5,133 nucleotides of DNA from the NCBI GenBank assembly GCA_948750805.1, contig CAPZYV010000070.1:1-5133 (forward strand). Direction: 5' to 3'. Position 1 is the first letter of the stretch, and each line of letters begins with the position of its first letter. The DNA comes from an uncultured Bacilli bacterium (GTDB lineage: Bacteria; Bacillota_I; Bacilli_A; RF39; UBA660). Below the pieces are notes generated by a model, which had not been told where the DNA came from, did not search any database, and saw only the letters and a program-made list of their open reading frames with translations. Below are positions 1-5,071 of the stretch, piece after piece. The position numbers and the translations under genes were made by a program.

Positions 1-53
1 TTACTATCTTCCTTTACTTTTTTCATTTTACTACTTTTATTTTTTCGTTTCAT
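1..53 (-). CDS. Possible 5' end of a leftward gene, truncated by the window edge
   Basis: An open frame starts with ATG at 53 on the minus strand and runs off the left edge after 17 full codons. It reads MKRKNKSSKMKKVKEDS, strongly basic, as at the N-terminus of many membrane-associated or nucleic-acid-binding proteins. A second in-frame ATG lies at 26-24. Neither start has a convincing SD. The main support is the well-formed leftward promoter at 130-158, which would give a leader of about 70 bases. A 12-codon ORF (75-37, minus, MTCIVEANETKK) with an AAAGGG site five bases upstream overlaps the start in another frame and could be a leader peptide or chance. Too little is visible to name a product. 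Confidence 0.25.
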   Translation of the reverse strand, partial: MKRKNKSSKMKKVKEDS

Positions 54-129
54 TAGCTTCGACAATACATGTCATTTTTTCCCTTTACATTCCCCTTATT
101 TTTACATGATTTTCCTATCATTTATTTAT

Positions 130-158
130 ACTATACAATATTGTTAATATATTTTCAA
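130..158 (-). promoter_or_regulatory. Leftward sigma-A-type promoter
   Basis: On the minus strand there is a -35 box TTGAAA (158-153), a 17-base spacer and a -10 box TATAGT (135-130). Each box is one base from a 5/6 or better match to consensus and the spacing is ideal. It would start transcription near 122, heading out of the left edge. The region is AT-rich, so chance matches are possible. Confidence 0.5.
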
Positions 159-162
159 TATT
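136..162. repeat. CAATATT direct repeat overlapping a small palindrome; possible operator
   Basis: CAATATT occurs at 136-142 and again at 156-162, a start-to-start distance of 20 bases (about two helical turns). The first copy lies in the perfect palindrome ACAATATTGT (135-144). The cluster sits inside the leftward promoter and upstream of the XRE regulator gene, where an autoregulatory operator could lie. AT-rich sequence makes such matches common, so the operator role is only inferred. Confidence 0.25.
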
Positions 163-188
163 TTTGTGATTATTTTTAACTTTCTTTT

Positions 189-197
189 TGATATATT
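189..197 (+). promoter_or_regulatory. Probable extended -10 promoter of the XRE regulator
   Basis: TGATATATT (189-197) matches the extended -10 form TGnTATAAT with one change. No good -35 lies 16-18 bases upstream. Transcription would start near 204, giving a leader of about 33 bases. That leader holds the purine-rich ribosome site GAGAG (224-228), eight bases before the ATG. Confidence 0.4.
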
Positions 198-236
198 CTG
201 CGACTATGAAAAAATGTTATAAAGAGAGTTGAAAAT

Positions 237-761
237 ATGAAAAATAATTTAACAATAATTGAGGAACGGATTAAAAATCTTCGTGATAGAAATATGCATA
301 CGCAATATGAACTTGCTAAAAAAATGAAAGTTTCAAGAAATTTAATTTGTCTTTGGGAAAATGGTTATGCTAATATTTCTTTAAGACAAATAATTAAATA
401 TTGCTCTATTTATAATGTCCCATTAGACTATATTTTAGGAATAATTGAGGAACCTGATAATAAAAATTTTAAATATATTAAAAAACTAGAGTTAAAATAT
501 GTAGGTATTAAGCTTCGTGAAATAAGAAAAAGCTTAAGCTTGACTCAAGATAAGTTTGCCAAAAAAATTGATACAAAAAGAAGTAGTATTAGCTATTATG
601 AAAGTGGAAAAATGATGATTTCAACTGCTGATTTAAAACAAATTTGTGAAACTTTTGGTTATAGTGCCGATTATATTGTTGGCAATACAAAAGAATGTAT
701 TAAAAGAAATATAAAAAATAAAATTAAAACAAAAGAAATTAAAGAATTTATGACAAATTAA
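237..761 (+). CDS. Small regulator with two tandem XRE-family helix-turn-helix domains
   Basis: The 174-residue protein contains two Cro/C1 (XRE) DNA-binding domains in tandem and no recognisable sensor or enzymatic domain. Domain 1 spans about residues 11-69, with TQYELAKKM and SRNLICLWENG around the second and recognition helices and LDYILGI at the end. Domain 2 spans about 92-150, with LTQDKFAKKI, KRSSISYYESGK and ADYIVGN in equivalent places. The linker at 70-91 is charged, and the last 20 residues form a lysine-rich tail. XRE proteins usually bind palindromes as dimers; two domains in one chain suggest an intramolecular pair or recognition of an asymmetric or long site. The ATG at 237 follows GAGAG with eight-base spacing. 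The gene stands alone, ending at a terminator shared with deoD. Its targets are unknown; self-regulation or control of the possible gene to the left is plausible. Phage or mobile-element origin is possible, but no other such genes are visible. Confidence 0.85.
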   Translation: MKNNLTIIEERIKNLRDRNMHTQYELAKKMKVSRNLICLWENGYANISLRQIIKYCSIYNVPLDYILGIIEEPDNKNFKYIKKLELKYVGIKLREIRKSLSLTQDKFAKKIDTKRSSISYYESGKMMISTADLKQICETFGYSADYIVGNTKECIKRNIKNKIKTKEIKEFMTN

Positions 762-782
762 AAAATGGTTTAGCACCATTTT
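762..782. terminator. Bidirectional terminator between the XRE gene and deoD
   Basis: AAAATGGT (762-769) and ACCATTTT (775-782) form a perfect 8-bp stem around a 5-base loop. It begins right after the XRE stop codon and overlaps the deoD stop codon (783-781). T-rich sequence follows the stem on both strands, so it can serve both convergent genes. Confidence 0.75.
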
Positions 783-1512
783 ATTTTATAATTGATTCTA
801 ATGCAAGAATAATCATATCATTTAATTTAGTTTCTCTATCTTTAGAGCTTAAAACTGTTTTAGAATATTTGGAATCTACAACAGTCATTAAAGTTGTTGC
901 TTCGCAATCCATGGAATTAGCTACATGAATTAAACCAAAAGCTTCCATTTCTTCCGCAAGAATTTCATAACCACTTGGGATTCTATTTAATACTCTGTCA
1001 AAGTCTATATATGGACCAAAAACATCCATAGTTGTAGTCATACCATATAGTATATTTTGGTCTAATTCATCCGCAGTATTTAAAACCATTTTATTTAAGC
1101 TTTTATTTGCTTCAACTACATTGCCAACATAGTTATTATATGTATAAGCAAAATTTGATTCTGAATACACATTTTTAGTTAATATAATATCTCCGATGTC
1201 AGCTTTTGGACTTACTGCTCCACAAGTACCTATACGGATTATTTTTTTAACATTAAAATAATGAATTAGTTCAAAAACATAAATACTAGCGCTTGGCATA
1301 CCCATACCATGAGACATGACTGTTACCATTTTTCCTTTATATTCACCAGTATAGCCATACATGTTTCTAATACTAGTTACTAATTTAGCATTTTTCAAAT
1401 AGGTTTCAGCTATATATTTAGCTCGAAGTGGGTCACCTGGCATTATAACAATTGGCGCTATATCACTATTACTTTCAACTTTAATATGAATTGGTTCTTC
1501 GCCAATAAACAT
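781..1512 (-). CDS. deoD: Purine nucleoside phosphorylase, DeoD (hexameric) type
   Basis: Cytosolic enzyme of purine salvage. It splits purine (deoxy)ribonucleosides with phosphate into the free base and (deoxy)ribose-1-phosphate. The 243 residues are close to the usual DeoD length and align end to end with E. coli DeoD. Residues equivalent to the E. coli phosphate and ribose sites are present: His9, Gly26 and Arg30 in MPGDPLRAKYIAE, Arg49, Arg93 in RIGTCGAV (Thr96 where E. coli has Ser90) and EME at 188-190. The catalytic acid Asp213 and its partner Arg226 are kept. The usual SDH around the catalytic Asp reads VDS here. I chose the ATG at 1512 because AGAGGTGA (1525-1518) lies five bases upstream. 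An in-frame ATG ten codons earlier (1542) lacks an SD and lies upstream of the likely transcription start. The gene follows the 174-residue gene by 72 bases and has its own promoter. Confidence 0.93.
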   Translation of the reverse strand: MFIGEEPIHIKVESNSDIAPIVIMPGDPLRAKYIAETYLKNAKLVTSIRNMYGYTGEYKGKMVTVMSHGMGMPSASIYVFELIHYFNVKKIIRIGTCGAVSPKADIGDIILTKNVYSESNFAYTYNNYVGNVVEANKSLNKMVLNTADELDQNILYGMTTTMDVFGPYIDFDRVLNRIPSGYEILAEEMEAFGLIHVANSMDCEATTLMTVVDSKYSKTVLSSKDRETKLNDMIILALESIIK

Positions 1513-1532
1513 ACTAATCACCTCTTTATTAT

Positions 1533-1561
1533 AATATACCATAAAAGAAGAAAAATATTAA
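1533..1561 (-). promoter_or_regulatory. Promoter of deoD
   Basis: On the minus strand: -35 TTAATA (1561-1556, 4/6), a 17-base spacer ending in TGG, and -10 TATATT (1538-1533), which together make an extended -10 TGGTATATT. An overlapping TATAAT (1533-1528) would start transcription inside the SD, so the upstream box is preferred. Transcription would begin near 1526, giving a very short leader with the SD almost at its 5' end. Confidence 0.5.
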
Positions 1562-1584
1562 GTTCATTTTAATACCATTTACAT

Positions 1585-2109
1585 TTACTTTAATTCTCTT
1601 GCTAATCTTTTTTTATCCATTTCTAAGCATTCACGAAATTCTGGAGTGCTTAATGAATCTAAGTGATAGCCAAAATTAGGTGAATCTATTCCTTGTAATA
1701 GTGAAAAAAGATTTTGTTTAATTTCATCACTTAGGTTAAGAGACATTATAGTTTTATAAAATATAGTAGGATTATTTTTATATAAAGAGACAAAATCAAT
1801 ATTATAAAGGTAACTTAAATAAATAAGATATGTTTCTAAAGTTAGTTTCCCATCATTGGCTGTGACAATCTTAGATTCAACTGGAACAATCAATTCCCTA
1901 TTTTTAGTAAAATAAAAATCTGGTATGCCAATACTACTTAAACTTAGTTTTTGTGCATGTAATTTAGCTAAATCACGTTCAAAAGTAGCAATGTGAAGAA
2001 GTTTTAATTGAGTCTTTATTATTTGTCTTTCTTCAATTACTTTCTGGAGATTAATTGAACTATCTGGGATATGATTAGTGATAGTTTCTAATTTTATTTT
2101 TGGTGGCAT
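1585..2109 (-). CDS. Uncharacterised 174-residue protein with a PD...ExK motif
   Basis: I do not recognise the family. The protein is soluble, with no signal peptide or membrane segment. Residues 20-58 look like one long charged helix. Next come two likely beta strands, GIPDFYF (61-67) and ELIVPVESK (72-80), then a Tyr/Leu-rich helix (89-103) and a strand (104-110). The last 60 residues look helical and end in a basic KKRLARELK tail. Asp64 after Pro63, followed 14 residues later by Glu78-Ser-Lys80 at the end of a hydrophobic strand, has the spacing and helix-strand order of the PD-(D/E)XK nuclease fold. That is a motif reading only; a structural protein or chance match is possible. The start is an ATG with GAGAGG upstream (2122-2117), inside a hairpin. 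It lies 45 bases after enolase on the same strand with no clear promoter or terminator between them, so co-transcription is likely. Confidence 0.75.
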   Translation of the reverse strand: MPPKIKLETITNHIPDSSINLQKVIEERQIIKTQLKLLHIATFERDLAKLHAQKLSLSSIGIPDFYFTKNRELIVPVESKIVTANDGKLTLETYLIYLSYLYNIDFVSLYKNNPTIFYKTIMSLNLSDEIKQNLFSLLQGIDSPNFGYHLDSLSTPEFRECLEMDKKRLARELK

Positions 2110-2113
2110 TTTA

Positions 2114-2141
2114 AAACCTCTCTTTCTTATAAGAGAAGTTT
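2114..2141 (-). promoter_or_regulatory. Hairpin covering the ribosome binding site of the 174-residue gene
   Basis: On the minus-strand transcript, AAACTTCTC (2141-2133) pairs with GAGAGGTTT (2122-2114) over nine positions, with one G-U pair and a 10-base loop. The 3' arm contains the GAGAGG SD of the gene starting at 2109. What follows is TAAAATG rather than a T-tract, so it is a poor terminator. It more likely limits translation of the downstream gene on the enolase transcript, or stabilises or marks a processing point in the mRNA. The pairing is seen directly; the role is inferred. Confidence 0.5.
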
Positions 2142-2154
2142 ATGATTTTTATTT

Positions 2155-3387
2155 TTATTTATGCATTAATTTTTCTTCTATTCTAATTAACCGATTATAT
2201 TTAGCTATTCTTTCACCTCGTGACATAGAACCTGTTTTTATATAAGGTATAGCTAAACCAACAGCAAAATCAGCAATAAATGTATCTTCTGTTTCCCCAC
2301 TTCGATGAGATATTATCATTTTATAATTTTTACGTCTAGCATCTAAAACGGTTTTAATCATTTCTGTTACAGTTCCAATTTGATTTGCTTTTAATATAAT
2401 AGCATTACCAGCACCCATTTTTGAAGCATGATTTAAATATTTAATATTAGTAGCAAAGTAGTCATCACCAACAATCATTACTTTTTCACCAATTAATTTA
2501 GTTAAAATGGCTAATGATTCAAAATCTTCTTCATAAAACGGGTCTTCAATACTAATGATAGGATAAGTGTTTACAAGTGTTACATAATATTTGATTAATT
2601 CATCACTGGTCATATTGGTATTATCAATTCTATATTTATGGGTATTTTTATCAAATATTTCACTAGCAGCGACATCAAGGGCTAAGAAAATATTTTTTCC
2701 TGGAATATAACCAGCATCTTTAATAGCTTGCATTATTAAATCAAGAGCTAGAGTATTATAAGCAAGATTTGGTGCAAATCCGCCCTCATCTCCGACAGCA
2801 GTATTTAGATTTTGTTCTTTTAATATTTTTTTTAAAGCATGAAATATTTCACTAGCAGCTCTAATACGTTCTTTAATCGTAGGTACAGTAGGAACTATCA
2901 TAAATTCTTGAATATCTAAATCATTGTCAGCATGCTTACCACCATTAATAATATTTACGAAAGGAATTGGCATACAAACTTTACCACTACTTAAATAGGC
3001 ATATAATTCTTTATTTTCTAATTTAGCTGAAGCTTTTATAATAGCAAGGGATACAGCCAATATGGCATTAGCACCTAAATTATCTTTATTCTCTCTCCCA
3101 TCTAAATTTATTAATTTTTTATCAATTTGTATTTGGTCTAATTCTTGATTTATTAAATTATCTTTAATAATAGTATTAATATTATTAACTGCTTTTAGAA
3201 CACCTTTTTTATGATATCTATTATCATTGTCTCTTAATTCGATGGCTTCTTTTTGACCGACTGATGCTCCGCTTGGAACAGATGCTAAAGCACTTATACC
3301 ATTATCTAAAAAAATTTCGGCCTCGACAGTTGGATTTCCTCTACTATCTAATATTTCTCTGCCAATTATATTTATGATTTTTGCCAA
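2155..3387 (-). CDS. eno: Enolase (phosphopyruvate hydratase)
   Basis: Cytosolic glycolytic enzyme that interconverts 2-phosphoglycerate and phosphoenolpyruvate with Mg2+. At 410 residues it is complete but somewhat shorter than the common ~430, with small loop deletions, for example before PIPFVNIINGGKHAD. The N-terminal domain carries REILDSRGNPTVE and the mobile SGAS loop (39-42). The barrel carries His152, Glu161 in DIQEFM, the catalytic Glu201 in GDEGGFAPN, metal ligands Asp238, Glu281 and Asp308, the catalytic base Lys333, His361-Arg-Ser363 in ISHRSGETED, and Lys384 in IKTGSMSR. All key residues are present. The start is TTG (3387-3385): the N-terminus matches the family there, GGGTGA (3399-3394) lies six bases upstream, and no ATG is nearby. 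It heads the minus-strand block, diverges from the racemase-like gene, and the 174-residue gene follows it. Confidence 0.97.
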   Translation of the reverse strand: MAKIINIIGREILDSRGNPTVEAEIFLDNGISALASVPSGASVGQKEAIELRDNDNRYHKKGVLKAVNNINTIIKDNLINQELDQIQIDKKLINLDGRENKDNLGANAILAVSLAIIKASAKLENKELYAYLSSGKVCMPIPFVNIINGGKHADNDLDIQEFMIVPTVPTIKERIRAASEIFHALKKILKEQNLNTAVGDEGGFAPNLAYNTLALDLIMQAIKDAGYIPGKNIFLALDVAASEIFDKNTHKYRIDNTNMTSDELIKYYVTLVNTYPIISIEDPFYEEDFESLAILTKLIGEKVMIVGDDYFATNIKYLNHASKMGAGNAIILKANQIGTVTEMIKTVLDARRKNYKMIISHRSGETEDTFIADFAVGLAIPYIKTGSMSRGERIAKYNRLIRIEEKLMHK

Positions 3388-3414
3388 ATATAGTCACCCA
3401 CTTCTTATAATAAA

Positions 3415-3444
3415 AGTATATCAAAAACATATTGATTTTGTTAA
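3415..3444 (-). promoter_or_regulatory. Promoter of eno
   Basis: On the minus strand: -35 TTAACA (3444-3439, 5/6), an 18-base spacer ending in TGA, and -10 TATACT (3420-3415). The TGATATACT extended -10 makes this one of the best promoter matches in the window, as expected for a highly expressed gene. Transcription would start near 3408, about 20 bases before the TTG start. Confidence 0.65.
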
Positions 3445-3543
3445 AAATTTATGAAATATTTTTTACTTTTAACTATATATTTACACTATCTTTTATTATA
3501 TTTAGTATATCCGGATTTTTCCAAGTTAATTATGCTTTTTTTA

Positions 3544-3572
3544 TAGACTTAAAGATTTTATTTTGTTACAAT
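3544..3572 (+). promoter_or_regulatory. Promoter of the racemase-like gene
   Basis: -35 TAGACT (3544-3549, 4/6), a 17-base spacer ending in TGT, and -10 TACAAT (3567-3572) form an extended -10 promoter. Transcription would start near 3579, 12 bases before the chosen ATG and just upstream of the SD. This implies that the open frame upstream of 3591 is untranslated. Confidence 0.55.
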
Positions 3573-3590
3573 TTAATTATGGTGGAAATA

Positions 3591-4607
3591 ATGAATTATA
3601 AAAGTTATATAAAAATAAATAACGATAACTTACAATACAATATTAACTATTTAAAAAATAATTATAATTATAAATATTATATTTTTGATGTTAGTAACAA
3701 TGCTTTTAATCATGGGATGTATCTTATTAAATTTCTTAATGATACTATTAATTATTTATACGTTAATAGTTTTAATGATATAAAATTAATTAGAAAATAT
3801 AATAAAGAAATACCAATTATTTTTGAATCTAATTGGTCAATAGATAATATTTTAGATTTTATTAATAATGATGTTATATTAGTTATTAATAGTTTAGAAG
3901 AATTAAAAATGATAGCGAAAGAAAGTTTATTTGCTTCTTTAAATATTATTTTAAATATTGATGTAAATGATTATGTAGGATTTAGCAAAAAAGACCAAAT
4001 TAAAGATGCTATCGAAATGATAAAAGGAATTGATAAATTGAATTTGCTTGGAATAAAAGCGAAAATTAATGAAAAAGATTATAATGATTTTATGTATATT
4101 ATTAATCCTTTGTTACATCTTCAATTAAAGTTATTTATATTAAATCATGAAGATGATAAAAATAAAATTAAAAATTCTAATGCTATTATTTTAAATAAGT
4201 CTATTTATGGTATTAATAATAAATATACATTATTTAATAAATCCGAAAATACTTTTAAACAAATTTTGGAACTATACTCTAAAATTACTAAAATAAAAAA
4301 AGAAGTTAAAGGCAAAAAAGAAAAATATATAGGAGTAATCTCTTTTGGTTTTTCTAATGGAATGTTAAAAAATATAAATAAAGTTTGGATTAATAATAAG
4401 TTATATGATATTTTAGAAATTAAAGATAATTATACGCTTATTTCAATTAATGAAAATATTAAAATAAATGATACGGTAGCAATTACTAGTAATATGAATC
4501 CACTAAATAATTATCTAGATAGTAATTTATTATATTTTAATATATTAAATAATCATTTATCTATATTATATAAAGATTATAGTAACGAAGATACTTTTAT
4601 ATTTTAA
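3591..4607 (+). CDS. Alanine racemase-like protein lacking catalytic residues (probable pseudoenzyme)
   Basis: The 338 residues follow the layout of fold-type III alanine racemase. The YKSYIKINNDNLQYNINYLK opening matches the usual start of the barrel. VSNNAFNHG (34-42) aligns with the PLP-site motif VKANAYGHG, a VNSFNDIKLIRKYN strand-helix and a VGF element (129-131) follow, SIYGI (204-208) matches the ALYG element, and a C-terminal beta domain starts near 230. The lysine that should bind PLP is Ser35. The SYG motif with the catalytic tyrosine appears deleted around 241-246, GYADG reads GFSNG (253-257), the Arg of VRPG is lost, and the MD of the cMDq motif is absent. Racemase activity is therefore unlikely; a binding, scaffolding or regulatory role, or decay, is possible. 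The ATG at 3591 is chosen because GGTGGA lies five bases upstream; the frame is open back to 3432 but has no SD there. The gene is strikingly rich in Asn, Ile and Lys codons, more AT-biased than eno. It is a single-gene unit with its own promoter and terminator. Confidence 0.8.
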   Translation: MNYKSYIKINNDNLQYNINYLKNNYNYKYYIFDVSNNAFNHGMYLIKFLNDTINYLYVNSFNDIKLIRKYNKEIPIIFESNWSIDNILDFINNDVILVINSLEELKMIAKESLFASLNIILNIDVNDYVGFSKKDQIKDAIEMIKGIDKLNLLGIKAKINEKDYNDFMYIINPLLHLQLKLFILNHEDDKNKIKNSNAIILNKSIYGINNKYTLFNKSENTFKQILELYSKITKIKKEVKGKKEKYIGVISFGFSNGMLKNINKVWINNKLYDILEIKDNYTLISINENIKINDTVAITSNMNPLNNYLDSNLLYFNILNNHLSILYKDYSNEDTFIF

Positions 4608-4647
4608 TTTCTTATTTCAGTGGTAAAATGAGTGCTATAATTTTACG

Positions 4648-4672
4648 CCATTAGCTATGCTAGTGGTTTTTT
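4648..4672 (+). terminator. Rho-independent terminator of the racemase-like gene
   Basis: CCATTAGC (4648-4655) pairs with GCTAGTGG (4659-4666) over eight positions with one G-U pair and a 3-base loop, followed by six T (4667-4672). It lies 41 bases after the stop codon. A competing upstream hairpin (4619-4652) shares its first five bases. Confidence 0.85.
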
Positions 4673-4690
4673 GATGGTTTAAAAACAATT

Positions 4691-4713
4691 AAAAAAAGCC
4701 TTATTAAAGGCTT
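4691..4713 (-). terminator. Rho-independent terminator of the tRNA cluster
   Basis: On the minus strand AAGCCTT (4713-4707) pairs perfectly with AAGGCTT (4702-4696) around a 4-base loop and is followed by a T-tract (7 T from within the stem, ending at 4691). It lies 11 bases after the CCA end of tRNA-Lys, the last gene of the cluster. Confidence 0.85.
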
Positions 4714-4724
4714 AATTTCTAAAA

Positions 4725-4800
4725 TGGTGGCTCGCGAGAGATTCGAACTCTCGACCCTTTGATTAAAAGTCAAATGCTCTACCTACTGAGCTAGCGAACC
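4725..4800 (-). tRNA. tRNA-Lys (anticodon TTT)
   Basis: This is a complete 76-base cloverleaf with encoded CCA. Acceptor GGTTCGC/GCGAGCC pairs with one G-U, the anticodon stem TTTGA/TCAAA encloses loop CTTTTAA (anticodon at 4767-4765), and the T arm is GAGAG-TTCGAAT-CTCTC. It reads AAA/AAG. It is the last gene of the cluster, five bases after tRNA-Gln. Confidence 0.97.
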
Positions 4801-4805
4801 AAAGA

Positions 4806-4881
4806 TGGCTGCCTCGGCTGGATTCGGACCAGCGGAATGTCAGAGTCAAAGTCTGATGCCTTACCACTTGGCTACGAGGCA
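4806..4881 (-). tRNA. tRNA-Gln (anticodon TTG)
   Basis: This is a complete 76-base gene with encoded CCA and discriminator G, both typical of tRNA-Gln, as is the U1-A72 first pair. Acceptor TGCCTCG/CGAGGCA is perfect, and the anticodon stem TCAGA/TCTGA encloses CTTTGAC (anticodon 4849-4847). The T loop reads TCCGAAT instead of TTCGAAT, so position 55 is C (base 4827) where almost all tRNAs have U. Confidence 0.96.
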
Positions 4882-4891
4882 ATAATAGAAA

Positions 4892-4975
4892 TGGTGGAGG
4901 GACATGGATTTGAACCATGGAACCCGAAGGAACAGATTTACAGTCTGCCGCGTTTGACCACTTCGCTATCCTCCC
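4892..4975 (-). tRNA. tRNA-Tyr (anticodon GTA), class II with long variable arm
   Basis: This is an 84-base gene with encoded CCA. The GCAGA/TCTGT anticodon stem encloses CTGTAAA (anticodon 4941-4939). A long variable arm with a TTCG loop and the T arm CATGG-TTCAAAT-CCATG confirm a bacterial tRNA-Tyr. The acceptor is irregular: in the standard frame GGGAGGA pairs with TCCCTCC with G3-U70 and an A4-C69 mismatch. Alternatively the end is GGAGGA, paired perfectly with one bulged C67, which would make the gene 83 bases. Confidence 0.94.
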
Positions 4976-4983
4976 ACAATTAA

Positions 4984-5059
4984 TGGTGCCGACAGAGGGA
5001 GTCGAACCCCCAACCTACTGATTACAAGTCAGTTGCGCTGCCAGTTACGCTATGTCGGC
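4984..5059 (-). tRNA. tRNA-Thr (anticodon TGT)
   Basis: This is a complete 76-base gene with encoded CCA. Acceptor GCCGACA/TGTCGGC is perfect, anticodon stem ACTGA/TCAGT encloses CTTGTAA (anticodon 5026-5024), and the T arm is GGGGG-TTCGACT-CCCTC with one G-U. It reads ACA and related codons and lies eight bases before tRNA-Tyr. Confidence 0.97.
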
Positions 5060-5071
5060 AAAAAAATAAAA

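Noticed and set aside
61..73. GACA-N5-TGTC inverted repeat
   Set aside because: Four-base arms without symmetry in the centre are expected by chance.
37..75. Twelve-codon ORF (MTCIVEANETKK) with an AAAGGG site on the minus strand
   Set aside because: Short ORFs are expected by chance here, and the gene it might lead into is itself uncertain.
1513..1542. Ten-codon longer start for deoD (ATG at 1542)
   Set aside because: It has no SD, overlaps the promoter, and the family N-terminus and the AGAGGTGA site fit the ATG at 1512.
1557..1573. Possible terminator between the 174-residue gene and deoD
   Set aside because: The stem is only five A-T pairs with a 7-base loop; too weak to call despite following T residues. 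Readthrough into deoD remains possible.
3432..3590. Open N-terminal extension of the racemase-like gene, hydrophobic and resembling a membrane segment
   Set aside because: It starts from TTG without an SD, overlaps the eno promoter, and lies upstream of the gene's own promoter; T-rich non-coding DNA reads as Phe/Ile/Tyr. The ATG at 3591 has a good SD.
237..4607. Use of genetic code 4 (TGA as Trp), as in mycoplasmas
   Set aside because: All Trp codons I checked are TGG and no gene reads through TGA, so the standard code suffices; the window alone cannot fully exclude it.
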